34,331 nucleotides of DNA from a virus, in the IMG/VR virus record IMGVR_UViG_3300022752_004974, positions 1 to 34,331 of that record; one strand, 5' to 3'. The notes under the pieces were generated by a model. That model did no database searches and had not been told where the DNA came from. It saw only the letters and a program-made list of their open reading frames with translations. Positions within the stretch are counted from its first letter, which is position 1; each line of letters begins with the position of its first letter. A program made the translations under genes and the position numbers. Shown here one piece after another: positions 1-6,243 of the stretch.

Positions 1-23
1 GTCGCCAAGGCCCCCTAACCTCG

Positions 24-48
24 CGGGGCTGGATCAACTCCAGCCCCG
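24..48 (+). terminator. Strong GC hairpin, probable terminator of an upstream gene
   Basis: Nine perfect base pairs (24-32 with 40-48) close a 7-base loop, and a T-rich stretch (ACTTTCTT) follows. The hairpin lies just before the SD site of the first gene, so it most likely ends a transcript entering from the left. The U-tract is weak, so attenuation or RNA stabilisation are alternatives. Confidence 0.6.
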
Positions 49-69
49 ACTTTCTTCAAGGAGCTAGTT

Positions 70-318
70 ATGCTTTTAATCAAGAAAGCTCATCGCGGTT
101 TTAGAACGGTCTACGAGCGCCGCTACTGTCTCAACCAAGATAAGCCTAGCTGGGGATGGTATGGGTTCGAGTGCGATCAGCAAGGAAACGTGTTCACCGA
201 AAGACTAGAAGATTCAGCGCTCAATAGCTACATTCAAGCCTCAACCAAGTTCATGGTCAACGGTCAGCCAGTATACGGCGGTCACGTTCACTCGTACGAG
301 GTATGGGAATCTAACTGA
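70..318 (+). CDS. Hypothetical 82-aa phage protein
   Basis: ATG start with AAGGAG six to seven bases upstream, directly after the hairpin at 24-48. The product is rich in Tyr, Trp and Gly and has no signal peptide or membrane segment. It reads like a small soluble beta-rich domain (WGWYGFECDQQGNVFTE in the middle). I do not recognise the family. A zinc-ribbon microprotein gene follows ten bases later on the same strand, so the two are probably co-transcribed. Confidence 0.75.
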   Translation: MLLIKKAHRGFRTVYERRYCLNQDKPSWGWYGFECDQQGNVFTERLEDSALNSYIQASTKFMVNGQPVYGGHVHSYEVWESN

Positions 319-327
319 GCAGTTGGC

Positions 328-504
328 ATGTGCAACCACTGCGACCGCAATGTGCTGCTCAACCAGTACTCCAGCCAATGCGAATGCGGGACTGAGTACG
401 ACATCGTAGGCAATGAACTGATTCCTCACCGGTGGAAAGACGCTTCGGAATCGGTGGATAGCAAAACCGACTATCCTATCTACTCACCCGAAGAGCTCAA
501 CTAA
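328..504 (+). CDS. Zinc-ribbon-like microprotein, 58 aa
   Basis: An open frame of 59 codons starts at ATG 328. The N-terminus has Cys2-x2-Cys5 and, after 12 residues, Cys18-x-Cys20-Gly, which together look like a small treble-clef or zinc-ribbon site. The C-terminal half is acidic and ends in a PEELN tail. The SD is weak and the gene sits ten bases behind its neighbour, so translational coupling is likely. Function is unknown. Binding of nucleic acid or a host protein is a guess based on the metal site. Confidence 0.6.
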   Translation: MCNHCDRNVLLNQYSSQCECGTEYDIVGNELIPHRWKDASESVDSKTDYPIYSPEELN

Positions 505-515
505 TACTTCGGTGC

Positions 516-535
516 TCAGCCGCGGAATCGGCTGA
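516..535 (+). terminator. Short GC hairpin after the zinc-ribbon gene
   Basis: TCAGCCG (516-522) pairs with CGGCTGA (529-535) around a 6-base loop. It sits right after the stop at 504 and overlaps the -35 of the promoter at 532. It could be a terminator without a U-tract or an operator-like element; the sequence does not decide. Confidence 0.35.
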
Positions 536-560
536 CACTGCTACGCTGGACGCCGATACT
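532..560 (+). promoter_or_regulatory. Sigma70-like promoter driving the microprotein array
   Basis: CTGACA (532-537, 5 of 6 to TTGACA) and GATACT (555-560, 4 of 6 to TATAAT) are separated by 17 bases. The first gene of the array starts 23 bases downstream behind GGGAGG. The -35 and first spacer bases (TGACACTGCTACG) recur exactly at 34262 in front of another -10-like box. This makes chance less likely and points to a host-RNA-polymerase (early) promoter class. Confidence 0.55.
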
Positions 561-582
561 ATATAGACCTGGGAGGATAGGT

Positions 583-672
583 ATGATCGTAATTAGATCA
601 GCAAAAACTTGGAGCATCATAGCTGCCTTTCGAGACACACTCAGGCAGATGCGGATAGGGTGTGACACATGA
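583..672 (+). CDS. Array microprotein 1 (29 aa)
   Basis: GGGAGG lies 6-7 bases before ATG 583. The 29-residue product carries the array core as IIAAFRDTLRQMRIG: a hydrophobic helix, then a basic residue, Ile and a small residue. It is a shortened member that ends just after the core. It overlaps the next gene by ATGA. It is the first gene after the promoter at 532. Function unknown; the core and overlap support it as a real gene. Confidence 0.55.
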   Translation: MIVIRSAKTWSIIAAFRDTLRQMRIGCDT

Positions 673-773
673 AGTCAACTGATCGAAGACTGCCACCGCC
701 ACTTAACGCTAGAGCCTGGAGCATGGGACTGTTCGCAGTCACCCTCTCTAAGCTAGAGATAGTGCCATGGTGA
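669..773 (+). CDS. Array microprotein 2 (34 aa)
   Basis: Starts within the stop of the preceding gene (ATGA). The core GLFAVTLSKLEIVPW occupies the C-terminus, and a Pro/Arg-rich stretch precedes it. No clear SD is visible, so translation is probably coupled to the upstream gene. The stop overlaps the next start region by seven bases. Function unknown. Confidence 0.5.
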   Translation: MKSTDRRLPPPLNARAWSMGLFAVTLSKLEIVPW

Positions 774-895
774 GACAAGAAGAATTTCACTATAGAGGGA
801 GAAGGATAAGGTTTGAGACCTTGATCTACTTCTCCCGCACACTTCATGCTTTAAAGGTAACACCCTACAGACTGATGGGAGGAAACTATGGTTGA
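767..895 (+). CDS. Array microprotein 3 (42 aa)
   Basis: ATG 767 lies inside the end of the previous frame. A basic N-terminus is followed by the array core as TLIYFSRTLHALKVTPY and a short Gly-rich tail. Its last codons contain the SD (GGAGG) of the next small gene. Function unknown. Confidence 0.5.
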   Translation: MVRQEEFHYRGRRIRFETLIYFSRTLHALKVTPYRLMGGNYG

Positions 896-959
896 TATAC
901 TTGTCGTGTTTGCTGTGCTGTTCATAGCGGTAGCACTGAAAGAGATGGTTAGGGAGTAG
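888..959 (+). CDS. Tiny single-pass membrane protein (23 aa)
   Basis: ATG 888 has GGAGG seven bases upstream and overlaps the previous gene by eight bases. The product is one hydrophobic stretch, ILVVFAVLFIAVAL, followed by a charged tail, so it should lie in the inner membrane. It lacks the array core. At this length it could be chance, but the SD and the perfect hydrophobic segment support translation. Confidence 0.45.
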   Translation: MVDILVVFAVLFIAVALKEMVRE

Positions 960-1328
960 CTTTGTATTGAAAGTTAAGTGGAAACTGTTGGTCGGAGTGC
1001 GCTGCCCCCACCCCACCTCCGGAACCTGCCGGAACCGCACTTTGCCCCACTTCTTCTCCTTACTCTATCCCTATCCCTACTGTCTCTTCTCCCTCTATCC
1101 CTAGCTTAGCTCCATGCGTTTAGTCCTTCTCTTATATATCTCTTAGGACTAGTAGGAGAATTGGTTAGATTAGGGGTTTAGAGTTTAGATTTAGAGTTTT
1201 TATTAGTGGTAGGTATTTTAGGTATTGAGAGTATATTTAGGTTTTTGGTAGGTGGTAGAGATATTTTTAGGTCGGGGAGATGGTTGATATTGATGGATTT
1301 TTTGGTGGGGAGGGAGCGGAGATTTAAC
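960..1328. other. Non-coding gap with abrupt strand-composition switch; origin or promoter candidate
   Basis: I see no gene here. About 1005-1140 is strongly pyrimidine-rich on the + strand (repeats such as TATCCC TATCCC). From 1150 to 1272 there is not a single C in 123 bases, and only one more C up to 1316. The right half repeats TTTAG, TAGG and GGT-type words. Read outward from about 1145, both arms therefore present purine-rich, TAGGG-like strands. Such skew inversions mark replication origins, R-loop regions or divergent transcription starts. No function can be assigned from sequence alone. Confidence 0.5.
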
Positions 1329-1508
1329 ATGAGTGAATTTAAGCACTTATTAGGTGGGGAGAGTAGGGTCATAATCGGTGACTCGGAAACCGTCTTTCTT
1401 GGGTTCATGGTTAGACTCTATAAGCTCGGAGTGATTGAATGGGTGGATATAGAAGTTGCCGCCGATAGATTTGACGAAGTGAAAGCAAGACTAGTGTCGA
1501 GGATCTGA
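1329..1508 (+). CDS. Array microprotein 4 (59 aa)
   Basis: I chose ATG 1329, with CGGAG seven bases upstream. The frame stays open upstream to 1206, but that part is the C-free low-complexity tract and is unlikely to be coding. The core appears as VFLGFMVRLYKLGVIEW, followed by an acidic/basic C-terminal helix. It ends three bases before the next member. Function unknown. Confidence 0.65.
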   Translation: MSEFKHLLGGESRVIIGDSETVFLGFMVRLYKLGVIEWVDIEVAADRFDEVKARLVSRI

Positions 1509-1511
1509 GAG

Positions 1512-1643
1512 ATGGACGCATGGGGAAGCAAGCACGGATCGTACCCAGAGTACAAGGAGAAGAGAGCGACCTTGTTTCGGTTCTTCAACTCTGTCCTAAA
1601 GCTTAAGATCGTAGGTCCGAGATGGGTAGTTTTAGGGGATTGA
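1512..1643 (+). CDS. Array microprotein 5 (43 aa)
   Basis: Starts three bases after the preceding stop. The sequence has a polar Tyr/Lys N-terminus, then the canonical core LFRFFNSVLKLKIVGPRW and a very short tail. With the next gene it is among the clearest pairs of paralogues in the array (LFRFFNSVLKLKIVG against LFRFIDTIYHLRIVG). Function unknown. Confidence 0.65.
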   Translation: MDAWGSKHGSYPEYKEKRATLFRFFNSVLKLKIVGPRWVVLGD

Positions 1644-1647
1644 ACCT

Positions 1648-1779
1648 ATGCACAAGCAGAAGATGACCGACTTGTTTCGCTTCATTGACACCATCTACCA
1701 TCTGAGGATCGTAGGTGTGCAAGAGTATTTCGCAGGAGGTTTTCGAGTAAGCGGAGTACCGAGATGGAGGACATGGTGA
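1648..1779 (+). CDS. Array microprotein 6 (43 aa)
   Basis: ATG 1648 has AGGGG about nine bases upstream. A Lys-rich start is followed by the core LFRFIDTIYHLRIVGVQEY and a Gly/Arg/Trp tail. It has the same length as the preceding paralogue. The next gene begins 16 bases before its stop. Function unknown. Confidence 0.65.
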   Translation: MHKQKMTDLFRFIDTIYHLRIVGVQEYFAGGFRVSGVPRWRTW

Positions 1780-1940
1780 TATTCAAGAACAACAAGTTCG
1801 ATAGAAGCTACAGCACGAGGATTCTGCTGAGGTTCATGCTCACCGCTCGTAAGATGAGGATCCACGAGTGGGAGCTGCTAGAGCATCAGATCGAGTGGAA
1901 CGTTAGGCCGATGGAGTGGTATGACACTCGACGTATATAA
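1764..1940 (+). CDS. Array microprotein 7 (58 aa)
   Basis: I chose ATG 1764 (CGGAG seven bases upstream) over ATG 1773, whose SD would be too close. The core is ILLRFMLTARKMRIHEWEL, followed by a Trp- and Arg-rich tail. It overlaps its neighbours by 16 and 20 bases, too much for simple stop/start coupling. It is a real duplicated cassette by core match; function unknown. Confidence 0.65.
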   Translation: MEDMVIFKNNKFDRSYSTRILLRFMLTARKMRIHEWELLEHQIEWNVRPMEWYDTRRI

Positions 1941-2088
1941 GCGACAAAGACCCGACGTAGACAAGAGAAACACCTCCTTCAAGTTCTTCGACATCGTCTA
2001 CAAGATGGCGATAGTAGGAAGACTTGAGCTAACGATCGGCGTATGGAAGATAGCATACAACTGGAGGATGCACGACTATGATACGTGA
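1921..2088 (+). CDS. Array microprotein 8 (55 aa)
   Basis: ATG 1921 with GGAG four bases upstream, inside the end of the previous gene. A basic N-terminus is followed by the core SFKFFDIVYKMAIVGRLEL and a Trp-containing tail. The last 11 bases overlap the next gene. Function unknown. Confidence 0.65.
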   Translation: MTLDVYKRQRPDVDKRNTSFKFFDIVYKMAIVGRLELTIGVWKIAYNWRMHDYDT

Positions 2089-2242
2089 GAGGATTAGGGC
2101 AACCAAGGCCAAGCGCAAAAGGGACTTGCTCTTCAATCTTCTGTATGTCTTCTACAGAACTAGAATAGTAAGCGGCAGCGCGTACATATCCGGCTTACCG
2201 GTCATAAGACATCGCATGGCTTCAGGTAAATTGAGGTATTGA
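2078..2242 (+). CDS. Array microprotein 9 (54 aa)
   Basis: ATG 2078 with GGAGG ten bases upstream. The N-terminal 16 residues are strongly basic, then the core LLFNLLYVFYRTRIVSGSAY and a basic C-terminus. The high positive charge would suit RNA, DNA or membrane contact, but nothing in the sequence decides. Function unknown. Confidence 0.65.
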   Translation: MIRERIRATKAKRKRDLLFNLLYVFYRTRIVSGSAYISGLPVIRHRMASGKLRY

Positions 2243-2245
2243 GGT

Positions 2246-2392
2246 GTGGTTACGGATCTATATTCAGACAATCACAAAATGATGGTTCTATACGGTCTTC
2301 TTGGGCTTATGTACAAGATCGATGTCGTAAGCGAAGAAGATTTTGTCAACAGCTATTCTATCTTGGTAAGAGGGCGACGTGGATCTAAATAA
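2246..2392 (+). CDS. Array microprotein 10 (48 aa, GTG start)
   Basis: GTG 2246 has GAGG nine bases upstream; the later ATG codons at 2279 lack an SD. The core is VLYGLLGLMYKIDVVSEEDF and the tail is basic (RGRRGSK). The stop overlaps the next GTG start by 14 bases. Function unknown. Confidence 0.6.
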   Translation: MVTDLYSDNHKMMVLYGLLGLMYKIDVVSEEDFVNSYSILVRGRRGSK

Positions 2393-2609
2393 GATGCGGT
2401 CAATAAAGACCAGATTGGAAGAAGAGCAGTATACACAAAAAGTAGTCCACGAAGCCTACGCCCTGATAGATAAGAAAAGCAAACTACTGTTGATGATCCG
2501 TACCGTGGAGGAGATGAGAATCATCAGTGAGATCAGTTCAGAGGCTTTTTATCGTTACAGTAAAAAGATCGACGAACACACGCGTTTGATTCTTGAGGCT
2601 CTGAAATGA
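2379..2609 (+). CDS. Array microprotein 11 (76 aa, GTG start)
   Basis: GTG 2379 follows GAGGG; ATG 2394 is an alternative without a good SD. This longer member has an N-terminal charged helix before the core LLLMIRTVEEMRIISEISSE, then another charged helix, so it is probably all-alpha. ATGA overlap with the next gene. Function unknown. Confidence 0.7.
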   Translation: MDLNKMRSIKTRLEEEQYTQKVVHEAYALIDKKSKLLLMIRTVEEMRIISEISSEAFYRYSKKIDEHTRLILEALK

Positions 2610-2803
2610 TAGTACATAAGCTAAAGAAATCCCCGTCCGGAGGTGAGATCTTTGAACTCTGGAGAATGTTTCGACTCATGCACAAGGCTCGTGTAATAAG
2701 TTCCGTGGATTTTGTTTCCATGTCTACAGAGATGACGACAACGTGGCAAGCAGATAGAGCGCACGAAGAAGAACCTCAGCACGAGCAAAATAACAAGCAG
2801 TAA
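2606..2803 (+). CDS. Array microprotein 12 (65 aa)
   Basis: The start is inside the previous stop (ATGA) with GAGG upstream. The core is FELWRMFRLMHKARVISSVDF, preceded by a Lys/Ser/Gly stretch. The last 20 residues are a polar Glu/Gln/Asn tail of low complexity. Function unknown. Confidence 0.7.
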   Translation: MIVHKLKKSPSGGEIFELWRMFRLMHKARVISSVDFVSMSTEMTTTWQADRAHEEEPQHEQNNKQ

Positions 2804-2820
2804 GTATTGGAGAGATTTAC

Positions 2821-3186
2821 ATGCAGCGAGAGAAGATCGACTACATACTGGATACTTACCGAGCTTTCTGCTACTTCTATCCCGAAGACGTAGTAAAGGG
2901 CGTAGTGAACGGAGCGGGTCCGTCCGGTTATGGAAACTGGGTTCGCGATACGCTGTTCTACAAGTACTGTGTGACCGAGCCCGCAAACGTCCACGACTTC
3001 CTGTACTCCAAGTACGGTCCAAAAGACGTGTCTAGAAAAGATGCAGACGACTTCTTCTTGCTATACATGCTTATCAAGTTAGAGCAGCAAACTGAGATAT
3101 CGAAAGCTCTCAACCTGCCGTTGGTATATTCCTATTACTGGTCCGTAAGGGCTTTTGGTTGGTCTTTCTGGACGAAGAAGGGTTGA
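2821..3186 (+). CDS. Hypothetical 121-aa protein within the array
   Basis: GGAGAG stands upstream of ATG 2821. The protein is aromatic-rich and probably soluble. Near residues 76-92 the segment FFLLYMLIKLEQQTEIS resembles the array core but is followed by a longer C-terminus. It may be an enlarged member or an unrelated gene inserted in the array. A gene of ordinary length here argues that the surrounding tiny genes belong to a genuinely translated operon. Confidence 0.75.
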   Translation: MQREKIDYILDTYRAFCYFYPEDVVKGVVNGAGPSGYGNWVRDTLFYKYCVTEPANVHDFLYSKYGPKDVSRKDADDFFLLYMLIKLEQQTEISKALNLPLVYSYYWSVRAFGWSFWTKKG

Positions 3187-3348
3187 ATGCCGATGAGATC
3201 AGACAACAGAATACCGATGTCGGACCTTCATATTGGCAAGGTCATCTCGAGCGAGTGGATTAACGTGACAAGAGAAGCTCACGTGGAACTGATCAAGCAG
3301 AGATTCGTGATGTCTATGCGTAAGCTTAGGGTTGCTAACTTGCGATGA
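3187..3348 (+). CDS. Array microprotein 13 (53 aa)
   Basis: ATG 3187 follows directly on the stop of the 121-aa gene, with GAAGGG upstream. The core LIKQRFVMSMRKLRVANLR is at the very C-terminus. The N-terminal 30 residues are polar. Function unknown. Confidence 0.55.
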   Translation: MPMRSDNRIPMSDLHIGKVISSEWINVTREAHVELIKQRFVMSMRKLRVANLR

Positions 3349-3357
3349 TCTATCAAG

Positions 3358-3504
3358 ATGAGAGATGAAATGTGTAACGCCATAAGCAAGAAAAAGATCG
3401 AAGCGCTATCCGAGCTCATATTGTTGATATACTGGCTGCGCATATCCGAGAACAGACAATATTACACTAGCGCCCTTTGGCTCAAATCGTACATAGATTT
3501 TTAA
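3358..3504 (+). CDS. Array microprotein 14 (48 aa), last of the array
   Basis: ATG 3358, with only a weak SD. The core LSELILLIYWLRISENRQYY is well conserved and is followed by an aromatic tail. Base composition turns AT-rich directly after this gene, so it marks the right edge of the array. Function unknown. Confidence 0.55.
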   Translation: MRDEMCNAISKKKIEALSELILLIYWLRISENRQYYTSALWLKSYIDF

Positions 3505-3518
3505 TTGTAGGATGAAAC

Positions 3519-3812
3519 GTGACTAGATTTGCTATAATTATCGCTTCGATCTTCACAATGGCTTGTTCTCCTATGTTGCCTTCGTGGGTTCCGCTAGTTC
3601 AAGCAACCCTTCTTCAAAGAAGATACTTAAAAGACTTCTTGCGCAACAGGCCCGGAGTCAAGATAACAATTATCCCTTCGAAATTAGACCTAAAAACTAC
3701 TTGCTTTATTTCTGAGAAAGATGGAAGTCGAGAGTTAGCTTTGTCTCCATATATGACCAAGAGACAAGATGTGTATAAAGAAATCAAGATGTGCTTGAAC
3801 AAGAATTTTTGA
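3519..3812 (+). CDS. Putative lipoprotein, 97 aa (GTG start)
   Basis: GTG 3519 with AGGATG upstream. Residues 1-16 form a signal sequence ending in TMAC, a weak but plausible lipobox. The mature part is basic and ends in a short Cys-containing helix. It would be exported and possibly lipid-anchored in the host envelope. No family recognised. It is the first of about seven putative lipoprotein genes in the window. Confidence 0.65.
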   Translation: MTRFAIIIASIFTMACSPMLPSWVPLVQATLLQRRYLKDFLRNRPGVKITIIPSKLDLKTTCFISEKDGSRELALSPYMTKRQDVYKEIKMCLNKNF

Positions 3813-3877
3813 TGATCAAATCCAGATAAAATACTCCGATGCTTTAGATTAAATAGTAATGCTAAAAGGAAGTTAAC

Positions 3878-4006
3878 ATGGAAATATATGGATGGGTTTG
3901 TACCGCTACTCTTCCCTATCTTGCACTTGCGCTAAGTCTATGTTCCCTAGTTGAACCGATTTATTTCATAGTTTCAATTATCCGCGAAAGGAGACGCCGC
4001 CGATGA
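3878..4006 (+). CDS. Small membrane protein with poly-Arg tail (42 aa)
   Basis: AAGGAAG stands six to seven bases before ATG 3878. One long hydrophobic stretch (about residues 6-35) is followed by a cytoplasmic tail of six Arg broken only by Glu. The positive-inside rule puts the C-terminus in the cytoplasm. The gene overlaps the next membrane gene by ATGA, and the two look like a pair. Function unknown. Confidence 0.65.
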   Translation: MEIYGWVCTATLPYLALALSLCSLVEPIYFIVSIIRERRRRR

Positions 4007-4128
4007 AAATTATGGCTCCTTGCTTGTGCTGCGAACATATCTTTTACATTAGCTTTGCGATACTTGGATTGTCTGCTGTACTTTATGCAGTTGCAGGTTT
4101 ACTTTGTTATTTCTATAGGCGTAGATAG
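4003..4128 (+). CDS. Small membrane protein with CLCC motif (41 aa)
   Basis: ATGA overlap with the preceding gene, AAGGAG upstream. A Cys-rich N-terminus (CLCCEH) precedes one membrane helix and a YRRR end. It ends ten bases before the exported ClpP-like gene. Function unknown. The Cys cluster could bind a metal, which is inference. Confidence 0.65.
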   Translation: MKIMAPCLCCEHIFYISFAILGLSAVLYAVAGLLCYFYRRR

Positions 4129-4138
4129 GAAGACGAAG

Positions 4139-4768
4139 ATGAAGCGCAGTGATATATTTGTAGCGCTACTAGCTGCACTGATTAGTTGCAGTCCGATGAG
4201 ATCGCCTCCAGAGATACCGCATGAGATTCTGATTGAATTGCAGACAGACAAACAGACAATGTTCAATATGAATTCTCAAATTAACTGGAGTCTGGATGAC
4301 GATCTTAAAAGCCACACGAAGAACATGAAACCCGGAGAAACTTTACTGATCTACATCAAAAGCAACGGTGGCGGAGTTGATGCTGCAGAGAGCATCATAA
4401 ACACCATGAGCAGATTTAAGACTATCTGTGTCGCTGATACAGCTATGAGTGCCGCGTTTGAGATCTATCAATCTTGCACAGTGAGAGTTTATCTCGATAA
4501 AACTATACTTATGACACATCACCACTCAATATCATTCGGCAATGGAAGTATCTCCGTGGCCGAAGCTTTTATATCAAGCTTAGATGGTCTTATTCAAGAA
4601 ATCTATCTATTGAAGAGATCAGCAAACAGAATGGACATGACCTACGACGAATTGCTTAAAAAAATAGAAAAGAGCAAGGGAGAGTGGTATATCTATGGAA
4701 GGGATATTGTCGAATATCATGCTTCGGATTATCATATTAAAGATAGTCAGTTAAAGAAATTAAAGTAA
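4139..4768 (+). CDS. ClpP/SppA-fold serine protease-like lipoprotein (209 aa)
   Basis: I chose ATG 4139, after AGGAAG; an upstream TTG frame to 4055 overlaps another gene and has no SD. Residues 1-17 are a lipoprotein signal (LISC, Cys17). The ClpP/crotonase-fold signatures follow: SNGGG near 75-79 (oxyanion glycine strand), nucleophile candidate Ser104 in AMSAAF, and His127-129 in the MTHHH stretch. The third catalytic residue is not obvious. Known ClpP is cytoplasmic, so the export signal suggests an SppA-like or envelope role. The two other ClpP-fold genes in the window lie at 23314 and 24663. Confidence 0.8.
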   Translation: MKRSDIFVALLAALISCSPMRSPPEIPHEILIELQTDKQTMFNMNSQINWSLDDDLKSHTKNMKPGETLLIYIKSNGGGVDAAESIINTMSRFKTICVADTAMSAAFEIYQSCTVRVYLDKTILMTHHHSISFGNGSISVAEAFISSLDGLIQEIYLLKRSANRMDMTYDELLKKIEKSKGEWYIYGRDIVEYHASDYHIKDSQLKKLK

Positions 4769-4821
4769 AATAAATACTCATAGTAAGGCAAGTGACTGTC
4801 TACTTTTTTAAGGAGAATATC

Positions 4822-5004
4822 GTGAAAACTACATTCGTTACTATTCAAGAAGTTATTAATGGGGCAAACTGTCCACTACCTTTGGAGACAATTCCTAATC
4901 AAATGGGGATAAACTTGTGCGCCGTTGATGGAATTACTTTCACAGAACAGGAAGATAAGCAGCTTGTCAGCATGACTATTCATTTTGTACCAGAGGAAAA
5001 ATAA
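4822..5004 (+). CDS. Hypothetical 60-aa protein (GTG start)
   Basis: AAGGAG lies six bases before GTG 4822, so this start is preferred to GTG 4792, which has none. The product is acidic and soluble with no recognised motif. A GC hairpin ends the unit 24 bases downstream. Confidence 0.65.
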   Translation: MKTTFVTIQEVINGANCPLPLETIPNQMGINLCAVDGITFTEQEDKQLVSMTIHFVPEEK

Positions 5005-5027
5005 TCGAGATATAGATTTGAAGAACA

Positions 5028-5047
5028 GGGGTCGCCATAGCGACCCC
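5028..5047 (+). terminator. Hairpin terminator candidate
   Basis: GGGGTCGC and GCGACCCC pair perfectly over eight bases around a CATA loop, 24 bases after a stop codon. No T-run follows, so it may be a Rho-assisted or pausing site. The next 200 bases hold no gene I can support: only AT-rich sequence, a GGAGG with no start codon behind it (about 5116), and the motif at 5204. Confidence 0.55.
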
Positions 5048-5203
5048 GAAACGACTTCTACACTATGATGAGCGAGCTATTGTATTAATGCGCTATTAAA
5101 CTTATTTTTCTATAGGAGGTTGCACTATCCGTATCTATTTTTAGTTAGCTTTTTCATACAACCTACAAGTTGGATTATTAAATTATACATTATATTGAGT
5201 TAA

Positions 5204-5213
5204 TTCCGATTCT
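5204..5213 (+). promoter_or_regulatory. Recurrent TTCCGATTCT motif
   Basis: Copy of the window-wide WTCCGATTCT motif in an AT-rich leader, 42 bases before the GTG at 5256. Its position after a hairpin terminator and before a new gene fits a promoter element or a transcript start. Confidence 0.55.
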
Positions 5214-5255
5214 TAAATAATCAGATTTGGCATGTTTTATTTAGCGAGGTGTTCA

Positions 5256-5708
5256 GTGACAAATACTGCATATAGTTTGCGAGTAGAATCAGCGCTAGAT
5301 CCGAGTTACACGCAATCTAATCCTCTGAACAATTACAGAAGATCCTCTAATGCAAATTCTAATGGTACATATCTAGTCGGCTGGATCAAGGCGACGTATA
5401 TCGAGCTTGCTGAATTGTTTGGAGAGGCCGAAGAAGCCGATGAGAATAAAATCTCAGGTCATTGGCGTTTTGTAGATGAAGATGGAAACGTGTTCACTCT
5501 ATATGATTGGAAGAAAACAAATCTATATGACTTTTCAAGTCCTTCCGTAGAAGAGTTTAGAAAATGCAACCTACCATCTACGTTTAACATTGGCGGTAAA
5601 GATAAAACTGAGTCGAACTGCAACTTCATGAGATGGTTGGAGACAAAACTGTATTGGCATAGAACAAACAAACTGACCAAGATGATACTTGGAGACAAGC
5701 ATGATTAG
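5256..5708 (+). CDS. Hypothetical protein, paralogue of the next gene (150 aa)
   Basis: I chose GTG 5256 (GAGG six bases upstream) over ATG 5232, which lacks an SD. The central part, GWIKATYIELAELFGEAEEA then WRFVDEDGNVFTLYDWK, resembles a domain seen in many phage hypothetical proteins. The C-terminus has NCNFMRWLETKLYW. The next gene shares GWVQA..TLVQVLG and CDFMRWLEEQLNW, so the two are tandem paralogues. No catalytic motif is visible. Function unknown. Confidence 0.8.
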   Translation: MTNTAYSLRVESALDPSYTQSNPLNNYRRSSNANSNGTYLVGWIKATYIELAELFGEAEEADENKISGHWRFVDEDGNVFTLYDWKKTNLYDFSSPSVEEFRKCNLPSTFNIGGKDKTESNCNFMRWLETKLYWHRTNKLTKMILGDKHD

Positions 5709-6231
5709 ATCATCTCTTTCAAAGAACTATCAAGTTAAATTTTTAGACACAGAATATTTCGTATTGCAGATGGAAGATTACAAGACCAAAATTTGGCATT
5801 TTTATCCAGACACAGGCAAACCTCACACAATGCTTGAAAGCATCACTGTTCTCGGCAGTGCGATAGACGCTAACAAGATTAGAATAAAGAGAGGTTGGGT
5901 TCAGGCTGATGAATCCACGCTGGTGCAAGTATTGGGACCTTGTGCAGTTACTCCAGCTTTCCATCCTTATTGTACGAATGCTAAAATCTGGCTGGTCCGT
6001 AGTAGCAAAGGTTATATATATAGCGTATTCAATGACGATGCTGTTAATGTTAATTCTACTCATGTTGATGATACTTTCGGCATAAGCTCTCTTAACTGGA
6101 AAGCAACACCGGACGGCAAATATGAAGACTATGAAAGCGCTAGCGACTATTGCGACTTCATGAGATGGCTGGAAGAGCAATTGAATTGGGCTAAAAGTAC
6201 AGAGCAGATAAAAATACTTTTAAACGCTTAA
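5701..6231 (+). CDS. Hypothetical protein, paralogue of the preceding gene (176 aa)
   Basis: ATG 5701 overlaps the previous stop and has GGAG six bases upstream; an upstream TTG at 5689 is not needed. It carries an extra N-terminal region of about 55 residues and then the same two blocks as its neighbour, ending CDFMRWLEEQLNWAKS. The middle has more divergence and extra Cys residues. Function unknown. Confidence 0.8.
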   Translation: MIRSSLSKNYQVKFLDTEYFVLQMEDYKTKIWHFYPDTGKPHTMLESITVLGSAIDANKIRIKRGWVQADESTLVQVLGPCAVTPAFHPYCTNAKIWLVRSSKGYIYSVFNDDAVNVNSTHVDDTFGISSLNWKATPDGKYEDYESASDYCDFMRWLEEQLNWAKSTEQIKILLNA

Positions 6232-6243
6232 ACAAGTAGAGAT

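Noticed and set aside
1206-1328. Upstream extension of the 59-aa array gene to ATG 1206
   Set aside because: The extension translates the C-free low-complexity tract, and ATG 1329 has a well-placed SD.
2621-3022. Open frame of 133 codons on the - strand
   Set aside because: It lies antisense to three + strand genes with SD sites and overlaps, has no SD of its own and a Cys/Arg/Ser-rich shadow-like composition.
4055-4138. Longer N-terminus for the lipoprotein ClpP-like gene
   Set aside because: TTG start without SD, overlapping the preceding membrane gene; it would also bury the signal peptide internally.
5100-5160. Gene behind the GGAGG at about 5116
   Set aside because: No ATG, GTG or TTG follows at a usable distance, and the frame closes within a few codons.
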